This document shows, one piece after another, positions 16,328 to 25,205 of a stretch of DNA of 64,000 nt (within the stretch, counting starts at the first letter, position 1; each line of letters begins with the position of its first letter). The DNA is from Ktedonobacteraceae bacterium (lineage in GTDB: Bacteria; Chloroflexota; Ktedonobacteria; Ktedonobacterales; Ktedonobacteraceae). The notes below the pieces were generated by a model, which was given only the letters and a program-made list of their open reading frames with translations, ran no database searches and was not told the origin of the DNA. Location of the stretch: assembly GCA_035653615.1 (NCBI GenBank), contig DASRBN010000037.1:311736-375735 (forward strand), written 5' to 3'. The translations under genes were made by a program, and so were the position numbers.

Positions 16328-17968
16328 CTACCTTTTAGGATTGCTCTTCTGCACTGTATCCACCACAAACTTGCCCCCGATAATCAACGCGGCTACGATG
16401 ATGCTGAGCGAGAGGCGATTCGCGGCGCGGTTCATGCTTTTGATCGCATCATCCAGGTGATCGACTTCCAGGCGCAGCGTGAGCTGGTCGTTTGATAGCT
16501 TATCCAGGATCATATCGGTGCGGCGCGGGGAGTTTTCCACCAGGCGCTTCATGTCGATGACCCAGGCGAAGACGCGACCGGGCGAGAGTTGCCCCATAAC
16601 GCGCTTTTCCATCACCTTCAGCATATAGTCTCGGATCAACTGTACCGGATCAAGCTGCGGTGAAAGCACGCGAATGGTTCCATCCAGGTTGAGCATGGCT
16701 TTGCCCAGCAACGTCATCGCCGTTGGCACCGGGGTGTTATTAGCCTGGGCCAGTTTCGTCAAATCCAGCAATGCAGTTCCTATAGCCATACGCCCACCGC
16801 TCATGTCATGATAGCGGCTGACGAGCGCCGATACGTCCTGGGTGAATGCGCGCCGGTCGACATCTTTGGGAATTTCGATCATGTCGAGGTACGTATCCGC
16901 TACGCGCTCCCCCAGGCGTTCAGAGAAGGCCAGCAGCAGCAGGATGATATTGTCCTTCTGGCCGGAGTCGAATCGCCCGACCATGCCGAAGTCCATCAGC
17001 GCCAGGCGCCCATCATCTGCCAGTAGAATATTGCCAGGATGAGGATCGCAGTGGAAGACGCCGTCGATCACCATCTGCTTGAGGTAGGCGGAAAGCAGTT
17101 CTTTGGCAATGGCGCGCGAATCGAGCGCGTCAAGCTCTTCGCGGCTCACGTCTGCCAGGTGCCGCCCATGAATGAAGCTCAGCGTCAGCACGCGCCGCGA
17201 GGTGTATTCGCTGAAGACGGTGGGAGTCGTCAGAAGTTGGAATTCAGCTACCTGCTTGCCAATCAGGCGCGTATTATCGGCCTCCAGGCGGAAATCCATT
17301 TCCTGGTTTAGACTACGTTCCAGTTCGCGCACAATTTGCAGAAAGCCGTAGCGTTTGCCAAAGGGCGTGTACTTTGAGGCGAAGTTTGCCATCTCGTGCA
17401 GGATTTCGAGGTCGATCTCGATACGCTGGCGCACACCGGGACGCTGTACCTTGACGGCTACTTCGGTACCATCGAGCAGAATGGCGCGGTGTACCTGGGC
17501 CATGGAAGCGGTTGCCAGCGGCTCGCAGTCGAATTCAGCGAACAGTTGTGAGATGGGTGCTCCAAGCTCACTCTCGATAATCGCGGTCACCTTTCCGGCG
17601 GGTACCGGTGTTACCGTGCTTTGCAGGCGAGAAAGGGCCTCGATGTAGTTGGCGGGCATCACATCCGGGCGCGTACTTAACAACTGTCCCAACTTAATAA
17701 AGCACGGGCCGAGTTCTTCGAGCGCGCTGGCTAGACCAGCAGCATGATCCTCTTCTTCCTCATCATGATAGCCATTGAGCAAGTGGTGATCATCGTCCTC
17801 TTCCTCATGTCGGTGAGCCAGGCCGAATTCGGCTGCTACGTGGTGCAGCTCATATTTACGAAATACGCGGAAAATCTCGATATAGCGCTCAGGGTGACGA
17901 GAGAAGCGGTTCGTGATCAAGCTTTTAAAAGAGGTTTCTGAATTGACGTGATCTTTCAGGTTTGCCAT
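16328..17968 (-). CDS. ABC1/UbiB-family atypical kinase with His/acidic insertion
   Basis: A 546-residue member of the ABC1/ADCK/UbiB family, which supports isoprenoid-quinone synthesis or lipid metabolism. Visible motifs are the KxGQ element PCFIKLGQLLSTRPD, the Ala-rich loop ATASMAQVHRA, the lysine in VAVKVQRPG, the catalytic FHCDPHPGNILL, the metal-binding LMDFGMVG and a C-terminal membrane helix (LSLSIIVAALIIGGKF). Residues 51-75 are an unusual His/Asp/Glu-rich insertion (AHRHEEEDDDHH...HDEEEEDH) that could bind metal. The ATG at 17968 was chosen because upstream TTG codons lack a ribosome binding site. MenG and a polyprenyl synthase lie 3-5 kb away, which fits menaquinone metabolism. Confidence 0.85.
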   Translation of the reverse strand: MANLKDHVNSETSFKSLITNRFSRHPERYIEIFRVFRKYELHHVAAEFGLAHRHEEEDDDHHLLNGYHDEEEEDHAAGLASALEELGPCFIKLGQLLSTRPDVMPANYIEALSRLQSTVTPVPAGKVTAIIESELGAPISQLFAEFDCEPLATASMAQVHRAILLDGTEVAVKVQRPGVRQRIEIDLEILHEMANFASKYTPFGKRYGFLQIVRELERSLNQEMDFRLEADNTRLIGKQVAEFQLLTTPTVFSEYTSRRVLTLSFIHGRHLADVSREELDALDSRAIAKELLSAYLKQMVIDGVFHCDPHPGNILLADDGRLALMDFGMVGRFDSGQKDNIILLLLAFSERLGERVADTYLDMIEIPKDVDRRAFTQDVSALVSRYHDMSGGRMAIGTALLDLTKLAQANNTPVPTAMTLLGKAMLNLDGTIRVLSPQLDPVQLIRDYMLKVMEKRVMGQLSPGRVFAWVIDMKRLVENSPRRTDMILDKLSNDQLTLRLEVDHLDDAIKSMNRAANRLSLSIIVAALIIGGKFVVDTVQKSNPKR

Positions 17969-18185
17969 ACAGGTCTGGTGATCTCCTTTATCCTTTGTTG
18001 GGTCAGGAGAAGACCATCCTCCTTTCCTTCCTGCTTCTATGTTGTTCCACAAAAGGGATGGAGGCTATGGTCGACCATAGCCTGCTTCATCCTTTAAAGC
18101 AACGTATGAAATGCCGTTTTAGATCACCGGTTTACCGCATCCACTGACGAGTATGGACTTGACTAACCCGAACCAGCCCTGTTTC

Positions 18186-18278
18186 CCTGTCATTCTGAGC
18201 GATAGCGAAGAATCTATGGCCTGGGGGACACGAGCCGTCGGGCAACGTAGATTCTTCGCTATCGCTCAGAATGACAGG
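18186..18278. repeat. dispersed palindromic element, head-to-head pair (variant core)
   Basis: A 31-bp arm at 18186-18216 is perfectly inverted at 18248-18278. The arms carry GTCATTCTGAGCGATAGCGA, a variant of the common core. This element and the 49-bp repeat pair fill most of the 17969-18525 gap, in which I see no gene. Confidence 0.8.
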
Positions 18279-18387
18279 AGCAGGCAGGCCATGTGACGAG
18301 AGCCACAATCGGTTTATTTCGTCAAAATCCATTCTCGGCCCTCCTGGGATGGAGCCTCTTGAACGGTATGATATAGTGGAGCAAGTA

Positions 18388-18511
18388 GTATGGGCGCACC
18401 CTTGTGGTCGCCCTCGGGCCTTTTAAATCTTGAAACAGTCTTCCCTGTAGAACCTCAGATATGTATGGGTACACCTTTGTGGTCGCCCTCGGGCCTTTTA
18501 AATCTTGAATC
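18388..18511. repeat. pair of 49-bp direct repeats, CRISPR-like arrangement
   Basis: Copies lie at 18388-18436 and 18463-18511, period 75 bases, with four mismatches near the ends. A 33-base core (18402-18434 and 18477-18509) is identical and contains the palindrome GCCCTCGGGC. On the minus strand, copy 1 begins GTTTCAAGATTTAAAAGGCC, which has the look of a CRISPR repeat. No cas gene is present and there are only two copies. Confidence 0.6.
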
Positions 18512-18525
18512 AGCTGGAGGTCATT

Positions 18526-18927
18526 ATGCCAATTTGTCCAATTTGTGATGATACAGGCCTGCAAAATTCAGATTCGACACACCCAGAATTCTGCTATTGT
18601 GCTGCCGGCAAACAGGCGAAGCGCCAGTGGGAACTCAGTCATGGAAGCCAGGGCAAAAACCAGCCGAAGGCTGCCAGCTTCATCGATATCGCCAATCTTG
18701 ACGAGGTAAATGCGAGCGTCGAGGCCATGCGGGCCTCGCTGCTTGGTTCGGCCGCCGGTGAGGTCGCCGCATCAACAAAGCATCCTTCTGTTCAACTGCT
18801 CTACCAGGTTGCTCACGCGGGCCACGAGATTTCAGTGTATGAGGCGACCCAACTCTACGAACTGGCCAAAGCGTTAGAAGTGTTCCTGGTTGGATTAGGC
18901 CCCATCGGCAGTAAGCTCAAAAAGTAA
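18526..18927 (+). CDS. small protein with N-terminal zinc-finger-like cysteines
   Basis: A 133-residue soluble protein. The N-terminus MPICPICDDTG with the later FCYCAAGKQ gives four cysteines in a treble-clef or ribbon-like spacing. The remaining 90 residues are helical and end LGPIGSKLKK. The ATG at 18526 follows GGAGGTCATT. The gene begins 15 bases after the second 49-bp repeat, so those repeats sit in its promoter or leader region. The function is unknown. Confidence 0.65.
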   Translation: MPICPICDDTGLQNSDSTHPEFCYCAAGKQAKRQWELSHGSQGKNQPKAASFIDIANLDEVNASVEAMRASLLGSAAGEVAASTKHPSVQLLYQVAHAGHEISVYEATQLYELAKALEVFLVGLGPIGSKLKK

Positions 18928-19224
18928 TACTTATGTATAGTATTTATGGGGTAAATTATTGACACCTTCCTGTGTTCTCTACTACCATACGTTTAAGAGG
19001 GCACATTCATGCAGGTTCATACATTTTGCGAACCAGGGGTACGATAATGACCTCGAGCTTGATTTGAGAACTGTCTTGTAAGGCAGATTTTTCCAACGGA
19101 TCATCACATTTTTCCATCGATTTTGGTTTCTCTAGCAGGCAAGTAGGCCCGGCAGCTAAATGTGCTAGAGGACGGGGCGGAAGCTATTTCAACGTGTATT
19201 TGTAGGCGCAAAGAGGGGTGCAGT

Positions 19225-20994
19225 ATGAAATGTCCGCGTTGTGGCAATGAACTGGATGCAACTAAGGGTGCTTGCGCAAGTTGTGGTTATGTCATTCGTT
19301 TGACGGGCCAATCAGGAGGCTCAGCATGGCCCGCTCCTCATTCTTTTCAGCATGGGAATCCGCAACCTGGCGTATTGTCAGGAGAAAGGCAGATTTCAGG
19401 CGATTCGCCTAATCCATGGCGGCAATCTGCCAGCCCATCGCCTGTCAGGCAGCCCTCGGACGACTTGCCCAATCCGTGGCGCCAATCCGGCGGCTTGCCA
19501 CCACTGGCACCACAGCCGATCGAGAAAAATCCGCCGCTTAAAAAAGAAATTGATTCATGGCAATCAGCACAACCGGCAAGGGTACCGGGGACAGACGCTT
19601 TATCGATGAACAATAGCGTACCACTCACTCCTCCAGTGATGCCATCGTTTGAATCGTCCCCATCTACGGGCACGCTGCGACATGACCAGGGTCGCCGGCA
19701 GTCACAGCCCTTGCCACCACTCTCAACAAGCGATCCTTTCACACGAGACCGCCAGCAGATGAACACTCCACGGCCCGCGGCAATTGCGCAGCAACAGTCG
19801 AATCCGAACGTTCCGGCGGTTATGAAACCGAATACACGGCCATTAAACGCAGGCCCATTGTTGCCCGGCGTACTTTTACGCGGCGGGCGTTATCGCTTGC
19901 AGGAAATGTTGAGGCGCCAGGACTGGATACCGGGGGTATTCGAGGCAACATGGATCGGCAAAGATGCCCAGCGCAACGGATCGCAGGTGATGATCTGTGA
20001 GCTGGTTCTTCCTGATAAAGCTTCGGCTACGACTCAATCGATACTGCGAACTGCTACCACGTCACTTGCATCTATAGGTCGTCATCCTCATATCCCGGCG
20101 CTTTGGGATGCCTTTAGTGACCAGGACCGCAGCTTCTTTGTTTTTGAGCCTATCGAGGGTGAATCTTTGCTTTCGCGCCTGCACCGCAGTGGGCGCGGCG
20201 TGCCGGAAGATGAAATCATCGAATGTTGCTTGCAAATGACAGAAGTACTCGAGCTTCTGGCCCAGCAAAATCCTCCTACGGTACATGGTCTCATCCGGCC
20301 CGAACATATTATTCTGGCACGTAGTAGCGCGCAATTCGTGTTGATCAACTTCTCGGTTGTCCTGGCAGGCGGTGCAATACAGTTCGTCACCGGCATGGAT
20401 CGCGCGCTCCTGTCTCCCTATACTGCCTCAGAATTTGTGCGCGGCGTAATAGATGTGCGTACCGATATGTACTCTCTGCTCGCCACAGCATATCATGTTG
20501 CCACGGGAAGCATTCCAAATGCGATCAATGGGAATATTATTCCGGCCAGACAGGTCAACAACAATCTCTCCACCGAGTTCGATGCCATTTTGACGAAAGG
20601 CTTGCGTGCTAATCCCGGCCAGCGCTACCAGCGCCCCTCGGAGCTGCGCCAGGATTTGTTGGCCGCGCGCGCGGCTAATAAAATGCCCGCGGCAGGAAGT
20701 AGTAGAGAGCGCCTTGTCTATAGTTTCCCTGTGAATTCGCAGCCACTCAACGATGCGAGAAATGGGCAGAGCGCTCAACCTGTGCTACAACGCCCTGATC
20801 CGGTTGCTGAACCATTGCCGGATTTGTTGATCCCCGGGAGAGACGATAAGGGAAAGCAGCCAGCACTCCCACGCCAGGAAAATCTTCCTCAGGCAACGGA
20901 GAGTAACTTTATGCGCAATATCTCTATCTTTTTCGCTCTGTTCATCGTGGCCCTTATCATAGCTGCTGTGCTCAGCCAGATCATGCACCCTTAG
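19225..20994 (+). CDS. membrane-anchored zinc-ribbon pseudokinase
   Basis: A 589-residue protein. Residues 1-25 form a zinc ribbon (MKCPRCGNELD...CASCGYVI). Residues 30-210 are a Pro/Ser/Gln-rich disordered linker. A Ser/Thr kinase-like domain spans about 215-480, and a single membrane helix (ISIFFALFIVALIIAAVLS) ends the protein. The kinase fold is recognisable by FFVFEPIEGESLLSRL and DVRTDMYSLLATAYHVATG, but the catalytic loop HRDxKPxN reads HGLIRPEHI and the DFG position reads INFSV. Both catalytic and metal-binding Asp are therefore gone, and it is probably a scaffold or sensor rather than a kinase. The start follows GAGGGG. It is followed 7 bases later by the convergent menG. Confidence 0.8.
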   Translation: MKCPRCGNELDATKGACASCGYVIRLTGQSGGSAWPAPHSFQHGNPQPGVLSGERQISGDSPNPWRQSASPSPVRQPSDDLPNPWRQSGGLPPLAPQPIEKNPPLKKEIDSWQSAQPARVPGTDALSMNNSVPLTPPVMPSFESSPSTGTLRHDQGRRQSQPLPPLSTSDPFTRDRQQMNTPRPAAIAQQQSNPNVPAVMKPNTRPLNAGPLLPGVLLRGGRYRLQEMLRRQDWIPGVFEATWIGKDAQRNGSQVMICELVLPDKASATTQSILRTATTSLASIGRHPHIPALWDAFSDQDRSFFVFEPIEGESLLSRLHRSGRGVPEDEIIECCLQMTEVLELLAQQNPPTVHGLIRPEHIILARSSAQFVLINFSVVLAGGAIQFVTGMDRALLSPYTASEFVRGVIDVRTDMYSLLATAYHVATGSIPNAINGNIIPARQVNNNLSTEFDAILTKGLRANPGQRYQRPSELRQDLLAARAANKMPAAGSSRERLVYSFPVNSQPLNDARNGQSAQPVLQRPDPVAEPLPDLLIPGRDDKGKQPALPRQENLPQATESNFMRNISIFFALFIVALIIAAVLSQIMHP

Positions 20995-21001
20995 AGGTGG
21001 A

Positions 21002-21742
21002 TTATAGCTTCGTGCCTACATGGATAGCCACAATTCCTCGCGTGAGCCGGTAGAAGCGTACATCGCTCCAACCGGCCTGCTCCATAATGCTCTTGAGTGC
21101 CGGGGCGTCGGGAAAATTGGTAAGCGAATTCGGCAGGTAGTTATATTCCTCGACAGCCTTTCCGATAATGGTGCCGAACAGGGGCGCGAGCCTGTAAAAA
21201 TAGAAGCGAAACAGGCGACCAAAGAGCTTGCCGGGAGGATGGCTGATTTCCAGGCATACAACGCGCCCGCCTGGACGTACAACGCGCAACATCTCGCGAA
21301 ATCCCTGCTCTCTATCGCTCAGGTTCCGCACCATAAACGCGGAACAGCAGCCATCCACGCTGTTATCGGGCAGATCAATATGTTCGGCATCGCCAATGCG
21401 CAATTCGATGCGATCCTGCAAGCCCAGGCGTGCCAGCTTCTTTCGTCCCACTTCGAGCATTTCGGGTGTGATATCCATGCCGATCATGCGCGTACCCGGC
21501 CCGGAGCGGCGAATGACGGCGATGGCAAGATCAGCCGTACCCGTACCGAGGTCCAGCCCTAATTGTCCCGTTCCAAGAGCCAGGTACCTGGCAGCACGCG
21601 CGCGCCAATACCTATCCAACCCAAAACTCATCAGCCGGTTCATCAGGTCATAGATATGCGCGATGCGCCCAAAAAGGCGCTGGACATAGCGACGTTTGCC
21701 GCCCGTTTCACGAAATTTTTCCTCGAAATCCACAGTGGTCAT
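21002..21742 (-). CDS. menG: demethylmenaquinone methyltransferase (UbiE/MenG family)
   Basis: A 246-residue SAM-dependent C-methyltransferase that finishes menaquinone. Motif I is GLDLGTGTADLAIAV, followed by MIGMDITPEMLEVGRKK, the acidic RIGDAEHIDLPDNSVD, and the UbiE hallmark FMVRNLSDREQGFREMLRV and RPGGRVVCLEISHP. The N-terminus (YVQRLFGRIAHIYDLMNRLM) is also typical. The start ATG has AAAGG upstream. A polyprenyl diphosphate synthase lies upstream on the same strand, which supplies the quinone tail, and an ABC1/UbiB kinase lies downstream. Confidence 0.92.
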   Translation of the reverse strand: MTTVDFEEKFRETGGKRRYVQRLFGRIAHIYDLMNRLMSFGLDRYWRARAARYLALGTGQLGLDLGTGTADLAIAVIRRSGPGTRMIGMDITPEMLEVGRKKLARLGLQDRIELRIGDAEHIDLPDNSVDGCCSAFMVRNLSDREQGFREMLRVVRPGGRVVCLEISHPPGKLFGRLFRFYFYRLAPLFGTIIGKAVEEYNYLPNSLTNFPDAPALKSIMEQAGWSDVRFYRLTRGIVAIHVGTKL

Positions 21743-21958
21743 GCTTGCCTTTCAGTTTCTGCTCTGCGGGGCTTTTATTCTCTCTGGTTCAGATTCTAGC
21801 AAACCCGGATATCCCTGATTGCCTTTCTCAACTGGCATATTAGGAATGCCTGATTTCAATCCCTCAATGGGTTCAGGAAAAGATTTGGCTTGTTTGCTAT
21901 CTTCAAAAAATGATACTCTGTTAGAACTTGAGGCGGTAGCGAGCCCTCCGGCATAAAG

Positions 21959-22948
21959 CTAATGCTGGCGCGTCACGACGAAGTCAATTAGCTCGTCCAG
22001 TACCTGCCGATTGGGCGAGGGTGGGAAATGATAGAGCGCGGCGCGCGCTTTAGCAGCGTAAGATTCTGCCTCTGCGATGGCATGATCGACGCTACCGCCT
22101 TCAACGACCCAGTTCACGACCGCGCGAATATCATCTTCATCGTGTACCTGCCCGTTAAGCAATCGCGTGACCGTCTGATGATGTCCGTTGTAGGGGTGTT
22201 CCTGCAGGGCGTAAATCAAAGGTAGCGTAACCATGCCCTGTCGCAGATCATTACCGGCGGGTTTGCCAATGGTTGATTGATCCTGCGTATAGTCCAGCAC
22301 GTCGTCGATGATCTGAAAGGCAATGCCGAGGTTCATGCCATAGTCTTCAAGCAGTTGGATCTCTTCGAGGGTCGCCTCGCTAACGATGGCGCCGCCTTTG
22401 CAGCAGGCGGCAATCAGGCGCGCGGTTTTGTGACTGATCTTCTCGTAATATGTTTCTAACGTCAGGTCGATACGGCCCGCGGTCATCATCTCTAGAATTG
22501 TGCCTTCGCAGACGGTCGCGACCGTATCAGAAAAGAGGTGATCGATACGGTTATCATTGATATCGGCGATCAGGCCCGCTGTTTTGGCAAAGTAATAGTC
22601 GCCAAGCAGGATCGCGATATTATTCCCAAACAAGGAATTGACGGTGGGCTTGCCCCGCCGTGTCATCGCATTATCGACGATATCGTCATGAATGAGGGTT
22701 GCTAAATGGACCATCTCGAAGGCAACGCTCAGAGGCAACAGTTTATCGAAATGGTAGGTATTCAATTTGCCTGAAAGCAGGGTCAGGGCCGTTCTCAGGC
22801 GTTTGCCCGGTGAGCCTAGTGCATGCATCGAAGCAGAATTGAGAATATCGAGTCCGGAGGTAGCTCGTTCCTCAAACATGCGATCTACCTTTTCAAGATC
22901 AGGCTCGATACCGGCAAAAAGACGGCTCAAAGTGGCCGAGTCATTCAT
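21959..22948 (-). CDS. long-chain polyprenyl diphosphate synthase
   Basis: A 329-residue trans-isoprenyl diphosphate synthase. It has the first Asp-rich motif LIHDDIVDNAMTRRGKPT, the second IIDDVLDYTQD, and GKRLRTALTLLSGK near the N-terminus. Small residues before the first motif fit a long-chain (hepta- to decaprenyl) product, but chain length is inferred. The ATG at 22948 has GGAG 9 bases upstream and is preferred to an upstream in-frame ATG. Together with menG 216 bases downstream, it fits menaquinone side-chain supply. Confidence 0.9.
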   Translation of the reverse strand: MNDSATLSRLFAGIEPDLEKVDRMFEERATSGLDILNSASMHALGSPGKRLRTALTLLSGKLNTYHFDKLLPLSVAFEMVHLATLIHDDIVDNAMTRRGKPTVNSLFGNNIAILLGDYYFAKTAGLIADINDNRIDHLFSDTVATVCEGTILEMMTAGRIDLTLETYYEKISHKTARLIAACCKGGAIVSEATLEEIQLLEDYGMNLGIAFQIIDDVLDYTQDQSTIGKPAGNDLRQGMVTLPLIYALQEHPYNGHHQTVTRLLNGQVHDEDDIRAVVNWVVEGGSVDHAIAEAESYAAKARAALYHFPPSPNRQVLDELIDFVVTRQH

Positions 22949-23141
22949 AATACTACTCTCCATTCCGGGCAACTTGTGGCACCCAGGTACATGTATCTAT
23001 CCGTCCTGTTGGGCGTGCTCCACCCGAAAAGCTATTCAGCGAGCTTGAACAGGGCGAAAAGAGAAAGAAAAGCGGACTGTACAACACCGTACGCCGCCTC
23101 TCAAGAACCGTTATCTATTTATTTATATTCATTCACTTCAA

Positions 23142-23150
23142 ATTATAGCA
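23142..23150 (-). promoter_or_regulatory. extended -10 promoter candidate upstream of the polyprenyl synthase
   Basis: On the minus strand TGCTATAAT is a perfect TGn-TATAAT extended -10 element about 195 bases upstream of the gene. The -35 is poor. The intervening leader shows no recognised riboswitch. Confidence 0.35.
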
Positions 23151-23164
23151 CGTGGTGGCCCTGT

Positions 23165-24109
23165 TTATACAATAGACGTGGTATCCAGCTCCATCAGGTC
23201 TTCCTGCACGAATCCCTCCGTCAAATTGAATTCTTCCAGCGCGTCCATCGCTGTCCGGTACTCTTCCCAGGTGAGCCGGCGGTTCAAAATGGGATCATTG
23301 ACGGCTTTCCAGGCGGGAAAGTATTGATCCATCAGGCTGACGGGTGTATCGGGACCAAGTTCTTCCGCTATCCAGCGCAACACCTCGCGCGTGCCCGAAA
23401 TGTCTTCCGGCATCACCAGGTGGCGAATCAGCAGGCCGCGCCGCGCGATGCCCTCTTCATCAACCTCCAACGGGCCAACCTGGCGATACATCTCTCGCAA
23501 CGTCGCCTGGTTGGATTCGACGTAATGCGGCATTTTCGAGGTGCGCAACGCGTGTTTGTTGTCGGAATATTTGGAATCGGGCAGGTAGATATCGACTACG
23601 CCATCCAGCAGTTTCAGTGTCTCCAGGTTCTCGTACCCGGCGCAGTTGTAGACGAGCGGCAGGCGCAATCCCTTGCCGCAGGCGATGACCAGGGCTGCAA
23701 GTATCTGGGGCACGAAATGCGTCGGCGTTACCAGGTCCAGGTTGTGGCAGCGTTTCTTTTGCAGGTACATCATCATATCGGCCAGTCGCTCGGGTCCGAC
23801 GCGATGCCCTAATCCCCCCTGGCTCAATGAGAAATTCTGGCAATACGTACAGCGCGCCTGGCAGTAGCCGAAGAAAATGGTGCCTGCGCCACGCGTGCCG
23901 CTGATCGGCGGTTCCTCGCGGCGATGGACATTCCAGGATGCCACGATTGCTTCAGTCCCTGAGCGGCACACGCCGGTTTTGCCCGCGATACGGTTGCAGC
24001 GACAATTTTGCGGGCAGATGGTACACTGGCGCAGCACCTCCCAGGCCGTGTCAGCCCGTTCCGCCAGTTCGCCCGTTTCATATAGTTGAAGATAGCCTGG
24101 ATAGAGCAT
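23165..24109 (-). CDS. radical SAM protein of the PflX/PflA-like group
   Basis: A 314-residue radical SAM enzyme. The cluster motif CxxxCxxC is in FFGYCQARCTYCQNF. Upstream are additional cysteines (QCTICPQNCRCNR and GVCRSG), which mark the PflX-type subgroup of pyruvate-formate-lyase-activase relatives. No glycyl-radical enzyme lies nearby, so the target is unknown. The ATG at 24109 is preferred because GAGGT lies upstream and the hydrolase gene ends only 5 bases earlier. It is the last gene of a three-gene minus-strand group. Confidence 0.85.
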   Translation of the reverse strand: MLYPGYLQLYETGELAERADTAWEVLRQCTICPQNCRCNRIAGKTGVCRSGTEAIVASWNVHRREEPPISGTRGAGTIFFGYCQARCTYCQNFSLSQGGLGHRVGPERLADMMMYLQKKRCHNLDLVTPTHFVPQILAALVIACGKGLRLPLVYNCAGYENLETLKLLDGVVDIYLPDSKYSDNKHALRTSKMPHYVESNQATLREMYRQVGPLEVDEEGIARRGLLIRHLVMPEDISGTREVLRWIAEELGPDTPVSLMDQYFPAWKAVNDPILNRRLTWEEYRTAMDALEEFNLTEGFVQEDLMELDTTSIV

Positions 24110-24114
24110 GGAAG

Positions 24115-25170
24115 TTATACCTCTAGTGTTAGCAAGCGTTTCGGCGTTTCGATCAGCATGATATCCAATTCTTGCTGGGAGACGCCCGCGTGTCGTAAGC
24201 GTGGCACAATATTGCGCAGCAAATGATCCCAGCCCCAACCTCCATAGCGATGAAACTGGATGCGCGTGCAGATATCATGCGCCAGTGTCACCTGTGCCCC
24301 GTAACCTTTTTCCAGCAGGCGCAGCAGGCACTCGATGCGCTGGGTATCGCGTGGCTCCTGCGCAAAGCTACGATCAAAATAGGTTTCCGAACCAAATGTG
24401 TCGAACGAGAGTACCGCCCCCCGTTCGGCGATACGCGCGTGCCATTGCGGCTCGACCAGCTCGTCGCAATGACTGATGGCGACTCTGGTCAGGTCCGCGC
24501 CCTCCTCTTCCAGGATATCCAGGATGCGCAGGTGTTCGTGTCCCCATATCAAGGGATGAACATTGATGCTGGCTCCTGTCTGGCGCTGCACGCGAGCCGC
24601 GGCCCGCAGCTGGCGTTCCTCGAATGGATAGATGGGAGAACTGGTTCCTAATTCTCCCATCAGTCCCGCGCGTATCGTTGTGCCATACAAGCCCTCGCTG
24701 AGCCAGCGCAGGAAATCATCCGCGATTTCCCCGGTGCTGCGCTCATGCAAGGATTCTGGCAGCAAGGGCTGCCGGTAGTAGCCACATCCCGCTATCACGT
24801 GGATGCCGGTACGTTCAGCGATGCGACAAAGCGCCTCCGGGTCGGGCTTAATACCGATGGTGGTCATATCGATGAGACTATTTCCACCTGCATCTTTGTA
24901 ATAGAGTAGTTCGTGTATGCTTAACTCGGGATCGTCGATCAACAGGTTGGGCCGCGAATCGTATGGGTTGCGCAGCAGCGCGCCCAGATTTTCCAGGGTT
25001 GGCTCTTGATCGACCAGGTATGCTCGTTTCGCGGGCGGATCATCCCACAGGCCGCGCAGGTCGATCAGTACATGCTCGTGACCCAGCGTAATGCCGAGCT
25101 CGTCGGGAGCAATAGGGCCTAGCACCGTTCTAATGATCGAGTTGTTCCTGGCTTTGTCCGACTGAGACAT
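24115..25170 (-). CDS. phosphotriesterase-family metal-dependent hydrolase
   Basis: A 351-residue TIM-barrel amidohydrolase of the phosphotriesterase family. It shows the HxH metal motif LGHEHVLIDLRG, a probable bridging Glu in LMGELGTSSPIYPFEERQL, histidines in SINVHPLIWGHEH and VAISHCDE, and the late Asp in VTLAHDICTR. A Glu instead of a carboxylated Lys is typical of PHP-like family members, many of which are lactonases or have unknown substrates. The ATG at 25170 was chosen, although its ribosome binding site is weak. It is followed 5 bases later by the radical SAM gene. Confidence 0.85.
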   Translation of the reverse strand: MSQSDKARNNSIIRTVLGPIAPDELGITLGHEHVLIDLRGLWDDPPAKRAYLVDQEPTLENLGALLRNPYDSRPNLLIDDPELSIHELLYYKDAGGNSLIDMTTIGIKPDPEALCRIAERTGIHVIAGCGYYRQPLLPESLHERSTGEIADDFLRWLSEGLYGTTIRAGLMGELGTSSPIYPFEERQLRAAARVQRQTGASINVHPLIWGHEHLRILDILEEEGADLTRVAISHCDELVEPQWHARIAERGAVLSFDTFGSETYFDRSFAQEPRDTQRIECLLRLLEKGYGAQVTLAHDICTRIQFHRYGGWGWDHLLRNIVPRLRHAGVSQQELDIMLIETPKRLLTLEV

Positions 25171-25205
25171 AACACGAACCCTATTCCGCAAGCACTACTT
25201 ATCAA

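Noticed and set aside
22823-23812. Long plus-strand open frame of about 329 codons
   Set aside because: It lies antisense to the polyprenyl synthase start and the radical SAM gene, has no sensible composition or start site, and the minus-strand genes show clear motifs.
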